This document shows positions 35,701-47,705 of a stretch of 64,000 nt of DNA, in pieces. The stretch lies in NCBI RefSeq assembly GCF_020085105.1, contig NC_058047.1, forward strand, positions 17,071,501 through 17,135,500. The letters run 5' to 3'. Under the pieces are notes generated by a model. The model was not told where the DNA came from. It saw only the letters and a list, made by a program, of their open reading frames with translations, and searched no databases. Made by a program: the position numbers and the translations under genes. Positions within the stretch are counted from its first letter, which is position 1. Each line of letters begins with the position of its first letter. This DNA comes from Siniperca chuatsi (taxonomy: Eukaryota; Chordata; Actinopteri; Centrarchiformes; Sinipercidae).

Positions 35701-38700
35701 GGTTTTGACGGTAGCTGATGAACAACAAGCTTGTGTATCAAAAAAGTAAAGACAAATGTAATTGAGGGACCATTGTTAGAACCGATATACTATTATTATA
35801 GATCATAATAGGTTTGGAATTAACATTACAGTTGCATTTCTTTTTTTTCTAGCTTTTTAAGACCATTCAGTCAACAAAAGCAGATTTTTTTTGTAACTTA
35901 TACTTTTAGTTTTAAGTCATTTATTTTAGTGTTATTGGAGAAGCCATTTCAGTTTCACGGTGTCTCAGTTGTTTTCCAGCAGCTATGATTCACTTCCTCC
36001 CTGAGATTAATGCTGGAATTTGTCACTGTGACCTCACCAATCTATTCAGTATGGGAAATTGTCTTGTAGATTTCCAAAGACGTTTTCTACCCGTTGTGCT
36101 TTATTTGCTGTTAAAGTGGTTGCATCAGCGTTTCTGCTTTTGAACTTTGTATTTGTTTTTTAAATAGCTGTTGGATTTTACAGCTTGTTTTCTTTTCCTT
36201 TTACAGAAAATTGAAAATTTGAAGGAGACTACTTGTGTAAGTCAAAGCTTAACACATTTTCCTTCCTGTCTTTGAGTTCTCAAGCCAGTTCTAGTTGTTG
36301 AATTCCTTTTCTGTCTTTTTCTTTCAGAGCATGGTAGAGTCCATTAAGCACTGTATTGTACTGCTGCAAATCGCCAAGGTAAACACAATATCAGCGCATG
36401 TCTGATTCGTTCTCTCTGTAGTTTGGCCACTTCACCATAAGCATTGTTCTTGTGACACCACATTAGTGTGCACTGTGTTACCTTGTCACCGGGGTAGTTC
36501 CCTGCTTACAGTTGCTATCTGGGTCGGTGGTTGATGAGGGCGTAGCCCAGTACTCGTTTCATCACATGTTCCATTCAGCCCTTTGAAAAGGAAGTGGAGC
36601 AATCCTTTCTGCTTCATGTAGCTTTCTTTTAAATCTCACAACACTTTTACTCAGGAGTAAGATTGTATGTATAAGTAAGACTGTAGATTACTTTACAGAT
36701 TGGCATTGCAGAGCTATCCTGTCTTTATTGATACTGAAAGAACTGATGGAGGGTTTTACAATGTGATGAAAGGATTATTGCATGTGGCAAGTTGGTGAAT
36801 ATTATGAAGCTCCAATGTGATGAGAGGGATGGATCTCATTGCTTTCTGCACCTCAGATGCTCAGGATGCTTTATGAAATGACTCTTCAGCCTTCCTACAC
36901 AAGTAGTCTAACATTGTCTTCTCAAAATTTTAAGGACCAAAGTAACGAACAGCAACACGCAAACGGACTTATAGTAAGTTTGACATTCTCCGTCCATGAC
37001 AGAAAATGAAATCAATCTAACGGCTAACTTTCTTTTCTTGCTTAATTTACTCTCTACTGTAGAAAATCAGATAAATCCGATCTCTTTACTGCATGACAAC
37101 CACTATCCTGTTGATTTAAGTTAATAATTTCTTGACTTCATCTGAGATTTAAAATCTTTTAGAAATGGTTGGGAACTATTCTTTTCTTCATCAAGATACA
37201 AAATGTGGATGTGTGTGCGCAAACTTTTAATACAGAAAATGCACGTTGTTGCAGAATATGTATGTATACATAGACTATACATGTGTGTTTGCATGCCTTT
37301 ATGTAAGAAAATGTTGCACTTCACTTCACCCACTAATTCGAGTCAACTAATTCACCATTGATTTATCGTGTACACATTGCCTGCTTATTGAACCATCGCA
37401 AACTAATAGCTGGAACGCCATCCAGAGAGCACTTTACTGGTTCTGCAGGTGTCCTGTCTTCATGTCAAGGGCCATACCGGGAGTTTTGCATGTTTTAACT
37501 ACAAATCACATGTTCTTTTAAATTACTGGCCGTAATTTTCCAAAGCATTTACTATAAGTTTATAGATTGATTCCTTATCTCACAGGGAGCCATTCTTTAT
37601 TTTAACTCTCACAATGACTCACGACATTGCCATGCAATCTAATACTACAAAAAATTGAAAGTTGCCTATATATTCAGTGAACTGTGATGGGGTACATATC
37701 TAGATTTTTATACCAATGGAAAAGTTGGGGAAGTGGTGGGTTAGAAAGGAAAGAGGGAGGGAGATGGACTGCAAAATGGAAGACTGAAGGGCAAATGTAC
37801 TGAGAGCCCAGACCACCTTGCAATGAACAAAACCCAGTGGGTATCTAAAAACTGAAAGTGCTAAGGAAACTGGTAGGTAATGTAATGTGAACGGTTTGTA
37901 GGTAATGGACTAAAACATAGAAAACCTCCAGTGTGGTCCTCAAAGCAAGAATTCCACAGGGGCCGTACAGCTCATAGGCCTGCATTACTCTTATAGCTCA
38001 CTTAATCTCACAGTCATTAAGTACAGTATTTTGTAGTATAAATAGCACAGCCTAAGCTCTGTCTACACATCTAACTGCACGTTATACATGCCATAATCTT
38101 TGTGATAAAGATATCTTTGCAGCTTTAGAAGATCTAAACGTCTGTCACGTTGCTTGTATGCCTATAATGTCGATCAAATGATAAATGCACTGTAGACCTG
38201 CGTTTTAAATTAGTGGAAACACAAGCAGCATGTTTGATTGACCTTGTCGAGCACTGCACCAGCAAGGGAATTGCCGTAAAGTGCAGGAATCACTTAAACC
38301 AAGCACACCAGGAGCCTGTTCAGTATTTATCTGTCAAAATAGTTTATGTGCTATGATTGGTTTAGGTTTGCTCTGCTGCTCAAGCTACCTGCTGCATTAA
38401 TATTACATTCACTAAAAGAAATATATCGATCATGACACAGTGCTGAAAGCCGTTTTTAGCTGTAACTCTTTCCCTCCACCTGCTTTTGCTTTAGCTCCTG
38501 CTTGCAAGGCCACAGGCTGGTCCCACAATGGCAGACCAATATTTCTGTAATCGGCTATAATTATTAGCCCTCACCTTACTTTCATGGAGGCACGTGGACG
38601 AGGCAAGCATCGGGCAGTGCGGATGGGAGGTAGAAAAGAAGGAATAGAGGCAGGAAGCTTGAGGATAAGAGAGAGAAGTGTGAACAGGAGGGCAAATGGA

Positions 38701-41700
38701 GTTGAGATGTCAGACTAAGCTTCTCTGCATGACATTTTCTACATCTGATAATAACTTGCCTTTTGTTGACCATTAAAAGTTTTGGTGGCACACAGAAACA
38801 TAGAAAAAACAAAATCAGAGTAATTTCCAAGTCCATAGAGTAGTATTTAGAGGAAAATTTCTCATTTAAAAAAAAGAAAAACAAAAGACTTCACATCACT
38901 GCTCTTCTTCCTCTGTAGTCAATATCGTTTATGTAACATGCTCAGTGTTGCATTCTGGGATTGTGGAGGCCTGTTGTCTACTTTCTGGTATTCTAGTGCA
39001 ACTTTGGTATTTATACCAGCTACTGTATTTTCACCATTACAGCTTTGTGTCGGGTCATGTTCTGACTCACCGTGCCTGTTCCTGTTGACCTCAAATGACT
39101 TAATCAAAACTTGCCTATAAAAAAGCTGTAAAAATTACAGACAATCAAGTTTGAGTAATAGGATAACACATTGACTGGATCTAATTTCAGTGCCACCACA
39201 AGCCCTGAGGGTAAGTTGTTGGGGAGTGAGGGTCGATATGGTTTTGCTTTAGCTTGTGTTGTCATCGGTGTTCCTGTCAGTGGAGTCATTGGTGCCAGTG
39301 ACCCCATTACACCGGGCCAATGGGCTACTTTCTAATGTGTGTTTGTTCCTGTATTCAAATGCATGGACACATGATGAGGGCAGGCCACTGCAGATATCAC
39401 TGTCCCTGCAGGTTTTTACCACAGGGAAATCAAGATCCAGAGAGTTAAAACATGTTACATATTTAGTCTGTAGCCCAGTGGAGTTAATTAACTCCCTTTT
39501 AGACTGGAAGGTTGCTCAGAGTTCAAGAGGCGCTGTTAGTTATTGTGTAAAGCTACTGCTGGTGTTTTGGATTTTGTGTGGTTGGTTTCATATTGATTTT
39601 AGATGAATGAAACCTGGAAACACACCACTCTTGTGAATGAGTGAAAGGAAATTGATTTTCCCAGGCTGGATGGTGCATATTTTATTTCACTGTTCTTGTT
39701 GTGGAGTAGGTATACCATTAAGCTGATCTATAACTGATGCTGAAGTTAGTGACATCTGGCTTGGATGCACTACTTAATAATTTGCACTACTTACTATTCA
39801 TTGCACTACTATTCTGCCCAGTCCAATTCATTATTGTACATATCCATCAGTATACGTCTGTTTATAGTAATGCCATCTGTATATAATGTCCATAGTACCA
39901 CTTGTAAAATATTTTCATAATATTGCTCTATCCTGCACATACTTTATATCCTGCACTTGCTTATTACACTTCTGTTTAGACCTAAACTTCATTTTGTTGC
40001 CTTGTACACGTGTAATGACAATAAAGTTGAATCTAATGTAATGTAAGGAAATGGTGTTTCACTGTGGTTAACATGTAGCCACATTTGGTTATAGATGTTG
40101 TTAATGATGATGTTTTCCAGTATGACTGTAGAATCTAGTTTATGGACAAGATTGGGCTAAACTCTTTTGCAGTATTCGATTTTAATCTCAAGGGTTTTTT
40201 TGCTGTTAAATAACATTTTAGATTAGTAAGCAGGCAGTGGTGTGAGTGTGCTATTGTGTCTGATGTCACTTTTAGAGTTGTTTTTTTTTTTGTTGTTGAT
40301 GTCAATGTTGTTTTGTTCGTTTCCTCCAGAGCACCATCAACCCAGTGGATGGGATCTACCAGCCCCCTCTGGACACTCCTGTAGACAACACCACGATGCC
40401 AACACAGACCACACTACCCACAGGTTCTAGACATCTGCCTTCACACCATTTATATACACATTTAGACACGTGTGTTTGTGTGCTTGATGTGTTAACACAT
40501 CTGTAGAGACTCACAGACCCAGCGTCATCCAGAGAGGTTGACAACAGCTCCCCCTGTTGTTCACACCTTAATCTTCTCCAGTTGATGGATCCGCTCTGTG
40601 CCACGCAGATGATGTTGTCACAGAATTGTCTGAAGGGCTTGCTGACAAATGCTTTTTTTCCTCTTTTTTTTTTTTATCTGAAAATTAATTTATTAATGCT
40701 GTTCTGTGATTGCGGATTCCTATCCTTCAGTGTAATTATGTTTAAAGACATTATAGTCTTTAAATAATAACATTTTAAAAAATTTAATTGCATGGTATGA
40801 CTAAGATCTGACACAATTTTTGGGCTATTTTGGTCAGCTGACTGTGACAAGACTGTTTTTAAAAATGCTGTGAAAATGAACCATGCAAAGTAGGCCATTC
40901 TAATTTCAGTCTCTTAATAGACCATGTAATCCCCCTCACACCCGAAGCCTCTGTCTGCAGCGTCTCAGATCATCTTCTCAGCCTCCTGGATTTCTTTTTT
41001 AATGTGATTTGGCTTCATTTTGAGGCTTCAGTGCCAACTTATCTACTTTCTCTTTTTGCTAAAGACGCTTCTCAGGTGTGTAAATCAGACCAACGACCCT
41101 CCACATTACTCGTTGGTCCCGTCGTCACAGTGATGGGAAGTCTGCAGACCCCAACTCCCAACAGCACAGGTGAAAGTTCACTTCACTCTTGCAGCCAATG
41201 ATATCACAGCACTGGGAGCTGTGCCACTGCAAGGAAAGATCATTTGTTGTAGTAACAGATGTGGATTATACATTCCTCTAATGATTACAAGAAAAAATAA
41301 ATATTGGGAACTACAGGGTTTTTTTTTTCCTGGTTTGATGCTTTGGTACGGTTCCACCAGTACCACATTTAATATAGTTACCAAACATACAAAACACATG
41401 CTTGATACACATTTTGTCTAAAAAAATAATAATAATAATAATAATAAATAGAAAAACTGTCCCTACTCAAGGTTAATTTAGTAGCTGGTTCTTTTAATCA
41501 TATCACATGATCTTCATCATCCAAGGTCAAGAATGAACTTCAGGCTTCGCATTTCATTTTGTCTGGTTTTTGAAAATGTTCCTCCTTATATTACAAGTTG
41601 CACAGAGCCTGTTACATCCTTTCATTTACCAGCAACATGAAGCTAATGTAATGAGAACTCAACCACAAGAGCAAATGTAATAATAATATTAATTATTACA

Positions 41701-44700
41701 CTACTTCTCCAACCCTGCGTCCATGAACATTAAGTAAATAAAAAAGCTAAGTACAAAAGCAAGGGAAAGCAGAGGTTCATGCCTGTTTGTCTTCTGTGCT
41801 GAGGCAGCAGTTACAAAATGCTGCGCTGTGCACTAAGGAGGCAGGCTGCATGCTTGAGAGCACTCTCAATATGCTCTGCAGAGGAGGCCATCACTATGTT
41901 AAAGACAGCTTAATGTTACTGTACACAGCCTGCTGGACAACGTAATGTTGATTTGATCATGACCTGTATACTGTATGAATAAAGAAGCTTTATTAATGAC
42001 ATCCATAAAATGAAAAGGAAAACGCTGCAAGAGATGTTTGAATTTTTTTTAATTTTATTTATTTTTTTGTCCTCTGTCAGGGAGTGGCCCATCAGGCCCC
42101 AGCAGCGGCGTCGCCTCCCCAGCTCACATCCCCCTCCCTTCACACTCAGTGCCGGACTTCTCCTATTCCTCCAGCGAGGATGAGTTCTACGATGCTGACG
42201 AGTTCTACCAGAGTAGCACTTCCCCCAAACACTGCAAAGAGTGAGTGTAGTATCACCCCGCCACCCTGCAACTAACACTGCATACAGTGAATCTATTACT
42301 TCATAGCTTGAAAGCAACTCTGTAATTATAGCGTTTAGCATGTCAGGTGGGAAAATGAGCTTCGAGCGAATAAAGTCACAAGTTTGCAACCAAATTTCCT
42401 GTGAAATCCTACTCATTCTTTATCTCGTTATCTCTCCTGCTTCCTGCCTCCTTTCCGCTCCATCTATCTCCTCCTCTTGCTCTCAGTCCTTCAGGGCCTC
42501 CAGCTGCCTCGCCCCTCAATAATGAAGAAACAGCGTTGAAACGACCAGACACCACCGAATCCCTCAACTCATCCATGTCCAACGGCACCACAGATGCAGG
42601 TAAAAAGGGAAAGCACACAATACACACACAAATATGTTAACAGCTTTGTTTCCCCATTTTACTTGATGTTATTACAACCGTGTGAGACCTGTCCCCTGCT
42701 GTTGTCTTCAGACCCGTTTGATAGCCACGATGACCGTGATGACGACGGTGAGGGCGAGTCTGTGGAGGAGCACAAGAGCGTCATCATGCATCTTCTCTCT
42801 CAAGTTCGTCTGGGCATGGACCTCACGAAGGTAAAGACCCCTGAACACACTATGCTTAGTTCTGCCTCTGGCTTAGATCCTGGCTCCCTCTACGGTGGAC
42901 TCCAGTCTGAGTGTCCCTCTTTGTTCTGTCTAAATTTCCCTCACTGCTGTGGTCCTTTTACTCGCCAGCATCATCATGTACAAGCTGTGTTTTTTTGTTT
43001 TTTTGTTTTTTTTGTTTTTTTAACAATCCACGCAGCTACAGTTTTACAGTTTTTCTCCTTCATTATATTTCACAGGTGGTCCTGCCTACCTTCATCCTAG
43101 AAAGGAGATCTTTGTTAGAAATGTACGCAGACTTCTTTGCACATCCCGACTTATTTGTAAGGTAATGGTCATCTCGCTCAATGGTACAAGCTTTTTGCAC
43201 AGATATTTGAATATATTCAGAAATGGTAAAACATTAAGTAGTTTAACTCAATCATGTGACTTCCACTAGTATCGCTGAGCAGCCGGAGCCCCGGGAGCGC
43301 ATGGTACATGTGGTGAAGTGGTACCTGTCAGCTTTCCATGCAGGGAGGAAAGGCTCCGTGGCCAAGAAACCTTACAACCCAATCCTGGGAGAAGTCTTCT
43401 ACTGCCACTGGGATCTACCCAGCGAAACAGAGGAGCCTTCCCCACACACGGTGAGACCACATGCTTCTGCAGCCCTAGTTGGTTCTTCACTACATGGGAC
43501 TATGTAATTAGCTTCGGTGCCTGGAATAAAATGTTACACATAACTTTTATACATCCCTACTAAAGGTCATACTTAGTTCATGCCTGATTTATTGCAATAT
43601 GTGAAAAAAGAAAAAAGGTACCACTTTATATGCAAAAAATCTAAAATTGTCCAAATTCAACTGTCACTTTGGCTAAAATGCTGCAGTGGGCCTGTTAAGT
43701 TCATTGAGATACTATGTGATATTTGGTTATACAAATAAAATTGACTGGAATTGCAAGTATAGTCACCTTTGCAAACACTAATTTGAACAAACTTAGTTTT
43801 TTTGCGTCAGAACTGGTTGCCTTTTATGTACATTTCTGTTTTGTTTGTTTTTTTCAGTGTTAACACATGACACACATCACCCCTCTCATTTTAATATTGT
43901 TTACATAGTCACTAAAGTTATTTAGTTTTTCACATTTTGTATATTTGTAACATTGAAAAGCTCCAGCCCCTGTCTATTCTGAATCCCTCTCCTCTCCTCC
44001 ACCCTCCAGGAGACGGTGTCTGACGGTCCAGTTCCGTGGTCTTCAGCCAACAGTGTGCGTTTTGTGGCAGAGCAGGTCTCTCACCACCCACCCAGTGAGT
44101 CTCGAACCGTCTTCTTCTGAGTGTTTACACAGCAATGAGAAAACCTTTTGACATGTAGGGTCAAGAAAACGGTGATGGACACTGATCATTTTTGGAAAGT
44201 GACCAGCAGCCACTCATTTTTTTAGATCATTACATTTTAGAGGCCAAGAAACTTATAAAGCAAAATATAGGCTGCTGTAGATGCACATGTAGAATTATCT
44301 TAATTTAGAAAATGTAAATGAAATTGTTTGACTGATTTTTAAAGACACTAGCTTATTGCTTGTTTGCTTAATTTTATGAGATGTTGTCTCTTCTCTACAA
44401 ACTCTTGATATTTCCTCTCCTCTTTCTGTAGTTTCTGCATTCTATGCAGAGTGTTTAAGTAAGAAGATCCAGTTCAACGCTCATATCTGGACTAAGTCTA
44501 AATTCTTAGGCATGTCCATAGGTGTCCACAATATTGGCCAAGGTACTTGAGAGCACTGCTTCATACACTCCCAAATCAGAATTTTTACACACACACTGTC
44601 ACAACTTCACGTAGTTGTAGTAATTATTTGCTGGTCTTGTTTTAGGTTGTGTGTCATGTTTGGAGCACGATGAACATTACATCCTCACCTTCCCCAATGG

Positions 44701-46174
44701 ATATGGCAGGTGCGTGTTACTGTGTTCCTGCGTCTCAATCACATCTCTCTCATTAATATGTGCTTCACTGACCTGAGCCTGTCTGTTCAGGTCGATTCTG
44801 ACTGTTCCGTGGGTGGAGCTGGGTGGGGAGTGCAACATTTCCTGCTCTAAGTCAGGCTACAGTGCTAACATCGTGTTCCACACCAAACCCTTCTACGGAG
44901 GAAAGAAGCACAGGATCACTGCTGAGATTTTGTAAGAGAAAAATGGTTGCACAAGACGGTTTAAATCACAGTTCAAAGACAGATTTTGGATGAAAGACTT
45001 TAACGAAATATACCACAATTCTTTTCTATTTCTCTGTCAGTCCACCTAATGATAAGAAGTCTTTCTGCTCCATTGAAGGAGAATGGAATGGGGTGATGTA
45101 TGCCAAGTGGGCAACTGGAGTGAGTCTTTATTTCGTTTTTCCCCCCATTTCTCTTTTTTAATTTTTTCGGTGGGGGGTGGAGTGTATGAATCAAATTAGA
45201 CAAAAAAGCAATCATTTATCAGTTGAACCAGAACAAAATGAAGGCATTCATTGCACTGGGGAATAACTACTTAAATAAATACATTAATACATGAATTAAT
45301 GTATCTTGTGCATGTTTCTAGGAGAACACAGTGTTCATAGACACTAAGAGGATGGGCATCATTAAGAAGAAAGTGAGAAAGCTGGAAGACCAGCTCCAGT
45401 TCGAGTCCCGAAGGTGAGAAATAAAACTGGTTTCAAAGCAATGCTTATCATGGGACCTACGACCCAGAAACAAACTCTGTCTTTTGTGTATTTGACTTTC
45501 ACCCTTTTAATTCATCAGATTGTGGAGAGATGTGACGTTGAACCTGAAGATGAAAGACATTGATGCAGCAACAGAAGCCAAACACCGGCTGGAGGAGAAA
45601 CAGAGGGCCGAGGCCAGAGAGAGGAAGGAGAACGAGCAGCAGTGGGAGACCAGGGTGAGGCTGTCTGCCTATATTCTTCACCCAGAAGAAAGAACATGAA
45701 CACTGTGTGATAACAGACTACACGCTCACAAAATGCTGAGGCATTAATATGCTTCTTTTCCCTTACAAAGCACTATATAGACTAGTTTTTTGAATGTGAA
45801 ATTACTGAATCTGAATAAAACAAAATGGGGTAACATGAGCAAATATAAATGATTGAATTGAAGTTTCAATTATTTTCAAATTAACAGATTGTACACAGCC
45901 CTCGTCGTTGTCATTTACATTTATAATAACAGGATAATGAAGGCAAAAACCTTACCCCATACTTGAAATTTGACAGATCCAACTGTTCTATTTCACTAGT
46001 AGACAAAGATCAGTGTTAAAAATGTCAGATCATTTTGTTGTTTTATCAGATTTCAAACATTTGACTGTAATAATTGTTATTGCTTTTGTGTTTCTGCAGC
46101 TATTTCACGAGGACGGGGAGTGCTGGGTCTATGATGAGCCTCTATTAAAGAGATTAGCCTCTCAGAGGCACTGA
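15217..46174 (+). CDS. osbpl9: oxysterol-binding-protein-related protein 9 (ORP9)
   Basis: Lipid transfer protein acting at ER-Golgi contacts. Coding exons: 15217-15327, 17374-17424, 20551-20629, 30135-30211, 34148-34243, 34820-34867, 36207-36236, 36328-36378, 36935-36973 (micro-exon), 40330-40423, 41065-41169, 42081-42240, 42487-42599, 42712-42830, 43076-43161, 43270-43450, 44010-44094, 44432-44542, 44646-44709, 44791-44931, 45041-45119, 45322-45413, 45519-45654, 46100-46174. They sum to 2223 bases, 740 residues, close to the human length. In order: PH domain ([19 protein letters not shown] to about residue 105), a helical region, an acidic FFAT-like motif EFYDADE at 42182-42202, and the ORD domain with the family signature EQVSHHPP at the end of the 44010 exon. 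All phases join cleanly. The start codon agrees with vertebrate ORP9. Confidence 0.96.
16209..16253. repeat. (GA)n microsatellite
   Basis: About 22 uninterrupted GA units in osbpl9 intron 1, followed by GCGCTCC. Confidence 0.95.
16343..16690 (-). mobile_element. MITE copy, CTGCAACTAA-end family, inverted
   Basis: Same family as the copy at 35338-35668 but reversed: it shows CATTTGAGTCA, TGTGAGGATTTGATGC, TTTGAGTTTTGGACTG, GTTGGACAAAACAA and ends with GGTTAGTTGCAGCAC at about 16672-16686. Only one end is well kept. No coding capacity. Confidence 0.65.
17425..20550 (+). other. osbpl9 intron 2
   Basis: A 3.1-kb intron. Apart from a CTCF-like motif and a short GT repeat near 20340-20356 I see no clear feature. 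The pyrimidine-rich stretch ending CCCAG at 20546-20550 is the acceptor. Confidence 0.5.
17721..17735 (+). promoter_or_regulatory. CTCF-like core motif
   Basis: CCACTAGATGGCAGC fits the CTCF core consensus CCASYAGRKGGC at all twelve positions. It is a single motif in an intron, so binding is not shown. Confidence 0.35.
21275..23090 (-). mobile_element. broken LINE (non-LTR retrotransposon) with endonuclease and RT pieces
   Basis: Read on the minus strand the block encodes, in order, an APE-type endonuclease start ([28 protein letters not shown] near 22830-23000), a second endonuclease piece (TGDLNGRTG near 22550), then reverse transcriptase ([41 protein letters not shown] near 21670-22130) and the catalytic box YADDLVLLS near 21540. 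The order fits a LINE of the I/Nimb-like or a related fish clade; the clade is uncertain. Several frameshifts separate the pieces, and parts between the endonuclease blocks are missing. It also stops inside the coding region after the palm domain (near NALKEKA), so the 3' end is lost too. A (CT)n tract lies against its 5' side at 23026-23060. Confidence 0.85.
23774..23831 (+). other. osbpl9: candidate alternative first coding exon of osbpl9
   Basis: An ATG at 23774 opens 19 codons ([19 protein letters not shown]) followed by one base and a strong donor, GGTAAGG, with the cut after 23831. The phase (one base carried over) is exactly what the exon at 30135 needs, where the normal exon 3 also leaves one base. 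A second in-frame ATG is at 23786. The upstream 300 bases are C-rich and could be a promoter. The product would begin in the last helix of the PH domain. Short ORP9 forms lacking the PH domain are known in mammals. Use of this exon is inferred. Confidence 0.5.
26494..26522. other. perfect 12-bp stem-loop in osbpl9 intron 3
   Basis: CATTTTAGCTGT, a GAAAA loop, then ACAGCTAAAATG: twelve perfectly paired bases. It is too short for a microRNA precursor and no terminator role is expected in an intron. It may be part of an old inverted-repeat element. Confidence 0.5.
28893..29648. mobile_element. long foldback MITE, split by a SINE
   Basis: The two halves are long inverted copies of each other. 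The left arm has GAGAGTTAGATGAGAAGATT, TTAGCTTAGCTTAGCATAAA and AACAGCTAGCCTAG. The right arm carries their complements: AATCTTCTCATC, TTTATGATAAGCTAAGC and AGGCTAGCTGTTTTCC. Near the centre, GTTATGTGCTGGAC pairs with GTCCAGCACATAAC. I recognise the arms as a very abundant fish foldback element. About 600 bp of its own sequence remain once the SINE is removed. It has no open frame of its own. Confidence 0.85.
29090..29269 (+). mobile_element. tRNA-derived SINE with 17-bp target duplication
   Basis: The body 29107-29252 opens GGGGCGCC and has a tRNA A box (TAGCTCACCTGGTAGAGC). It ends with the usual tail of this fish SINE (TTTCCTGTCTCTCTTCAGCTG, then AGCCCCAAAAAATAA). The expected B box region is missing, so this copy has an internal deletion. 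The flanks AAAAACTTTCTGCAGTT at 29090-29106 and 29253-29269 are identical and form the target-site duplication. The host is the foldback MITE. Confidence 0.85.
31700..31733. repeat. (CA)n microsatellite with CG interruption
   Basis: About 17 units of CA broken by a short CGCGCG step, in osbpl9 intron 4. Confidence 0.9.
32753..32788. repeat. (CA)n microsatellite
   Basis: About 17 uninterrupted CA units preceded by GCG, in osbpl9 intron 4. Confidence 0.95.
35338..35668 (+). mobile_element. MITE copy, CTGCAACTAA-end family, best kept
   Basis: Begins GGGCTGCAACTAATG and ends ACTAGTTGCAGCTAA, so the ends are inverted. The inside holds ATTAATCGATTAATG, TTTTGTCCAATAAACC, CCCAAAGATACTCAG and AATCGATTATCAAAATAG. 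This is the best copy of the family found four times in the window. It lies in osbpl9 intron 6 and has no coding capacity. Confidence 0.8.
36935..36973 (+). CDS. osbpl9: osbpl9 micro-exon, probably alternatively spliced
   Basis: Thirty-nine bases between TTTTAAG and GTAAGT encode [13 protein letters not shown]. They start in phase 0 after the exon ending ATCGCCAAG and leave phase 0 for the exon starting AGCACC. The segment closely resembles a 13-residue stretch (DQSNAEKHADGMI) that I recall from human ORP9 isoforms. The acceptor lacks the usual CAG, which fits optional use. Confidence 0.75.
36974..40329 (+). other. osbpl9 intron after the micro-exon
   Basis: A 3.4-kb intron. It holds a LINE 3' tail near its end and otherwise nothing I recognise. 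A T-rich stretch leads to the acceptor CCAG at 40326-40329. Confidence 0.5.
39760..40045 (+). mobile_element. LINE 3'-end fragment
   Basis: The stretch is rich in TGCACTA and CTGCACAT steps and ends ACAATAAAGTTGAATC followed by TAATGTAATG, the typical end of the 3' untranslated region and short tandem tail of fish LINEs. No coding part is present, so it is 5'-truncated, as is normal for LINE insertions. The clade is not determined. Confidence 0.6.
41424..41448. repeat. (AAT)n microsatellite
   Basis: Eight AAT units in an osbpl9 intron, preceded by an A tract. Confidence 0.9.
42182..42202 (+). other. osbpl9: FFAT-like motif coding segment in osbpl9
   Basis: Encodes EFYDADE within an acidic, serine-rich stretch ([15 protein letters not shown]). 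This agrees with the FFAT consensus EFFDAxE except for a tolerated Y at position 3. FFAT motifs bind VAP proteins on the ER and are known in ORP9. Confidence 0.75.
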
Positions 46175-47705
46175 GAAGACTACGTACGCTCTGATACACA
46201 TAGATACATATGCATAAAGAAATGCACACACAACAGAGTCTTCATAAGAACTCTTTTGCAAAACCACTTCTTTTCCAAGCCTTGGAATGACTGAATGATT
46301 GAATATGTACACAGCTTTGCATTTGACTGTAAAATAACAATATGGACATGAATGAAATCAAATGGAAAAGCATCTAAGATGTAACATAAATGAGTAAAGT
46401 TCCTCTCCTTATTTGGGCAACGTCACTTCCACCGCCACCGATGCCCACCACCCGCCAACATGAGACGCGGTAGCGCAGAGTGGGGACGGGAGGGTCGACA
46501 CGTCTCGTCTCACAACTCTGTCCGTCAGCTTCACGACCACACCCTTCATCAGCTCCACAGGACGAGCCAGAGCAGCACTCGTTTCCCTACACAAATGGGT
46601 TTTTGGGGTGGGGGGGCAAGGGGTGTGTGGTTGATGGTGTTCAAATCAAATAAACAAATAAAACGGCGCTCTACATCTCAGGGAATCTGGTGACTGAGGA
46701 ATGAAAGCTGCTGCCCCCTCTGACAGCCTTATAATGGTGGAATGGATGAATCTTAAAGGGGCGGGGGAGAAATTCTCCGCTTGCCTGCAAGTAATTGTAA
46801 CTGTTGTTTATATATAGATATACATATGATGGATATATAAATATATATTCTTTTTTTTTTTTTCAATGCTCTTTTTTGTTTCTTTCTTTCTGGCAATAGT
46901 GTAAAATAGTTGAGGACATGAACTTGATGGCTTTACATCTTTAGGAATCATTCCATTTACCCTTTTGATGTTTTGTTCCCATTTCAAATTAACTTTGCCA
47001 CCTATTTGGTCCTTCACACTGTTCTGTGTCTCAAGTGTTATCCAGATGCAAAGCCCTACGTAAGCCATAGCATCTGAACACACTGATTGGGAGAGTTGTG
47101 ATAGAGTTATGGGATATATGCAAATATAGAGATCGTTGACATTGCCTGTCAAAGGACAAATTTGGGTGTCCATTATGCCAAAAAGGTTTAGATAAAAGGC
47201 TAAAGGGACTGGACAGAGAACAAACAATCCTCTGAAAATGTTTTCATGTTACTTGAAGGCATTTATGAACAAATGATTGTGTACGTATTTTTCTCTTTCT
47301 GGGTCGTTGGTCCAGGACTGAGTCTGTAAAGTCTCCCTTTTGTTCCGCACAGCACCTGTCCTTGTTTCCTCTTCAAACCCACAGATGTCGGCGTGGACCA
47401 CCTTGATGGTTCACTCTTGGGTTGTCAGAGGGTGAGGAGAGTGAAAACGAGGAGCCAGAGTAGACTTTTGAAACACTGCTGCCGTTTCATAGTGCTGCTG
47501 GAGTCCAGGCTGTGCTCTACCGGTTCAGTTTTCTTGTAAACTTAATGTTTTTGTCCAATGTTTTTCAAGATAACGACCACATAGAGGGCAATATTTATCC
47601 TACTGTACACCTCTGCTTTTTTGAACCATCATTCATTCTGTTATTTACAGCTAAAATAGGTTGGATCTAAATGCAATGATATTTGGATGAAATGCAGAAA
47701 TAAAC
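46175..47705 (+). other. osbpl9: osbpl9 3' untranslated region
   Basis: Follows the stop at 46172-46174. Overlapping AATAAA signals at about 46649-46662 give the likely proximal end. A further AATAAA near 47698-47703 could end a longer form. No coding exon recognised. Confidence 0.55.
46649..46654 (+). terminator. osbpl9 poly(A) signal
   Basis: AATAAA, repeated a few bases later in CAAATAAAACGG, about 475 bases after the osbpl9 stop codon. Confidence 0.5.

Noticed and set aside
41076-41083. CTTCTCAG as acceptor for the exon at 41065
   Set aside because: It would put a TAA in frame straight away; the acceptor AAAG ending at 41064 keeps the frame and encodes [12 protein letters not shown], in line with ORP9.
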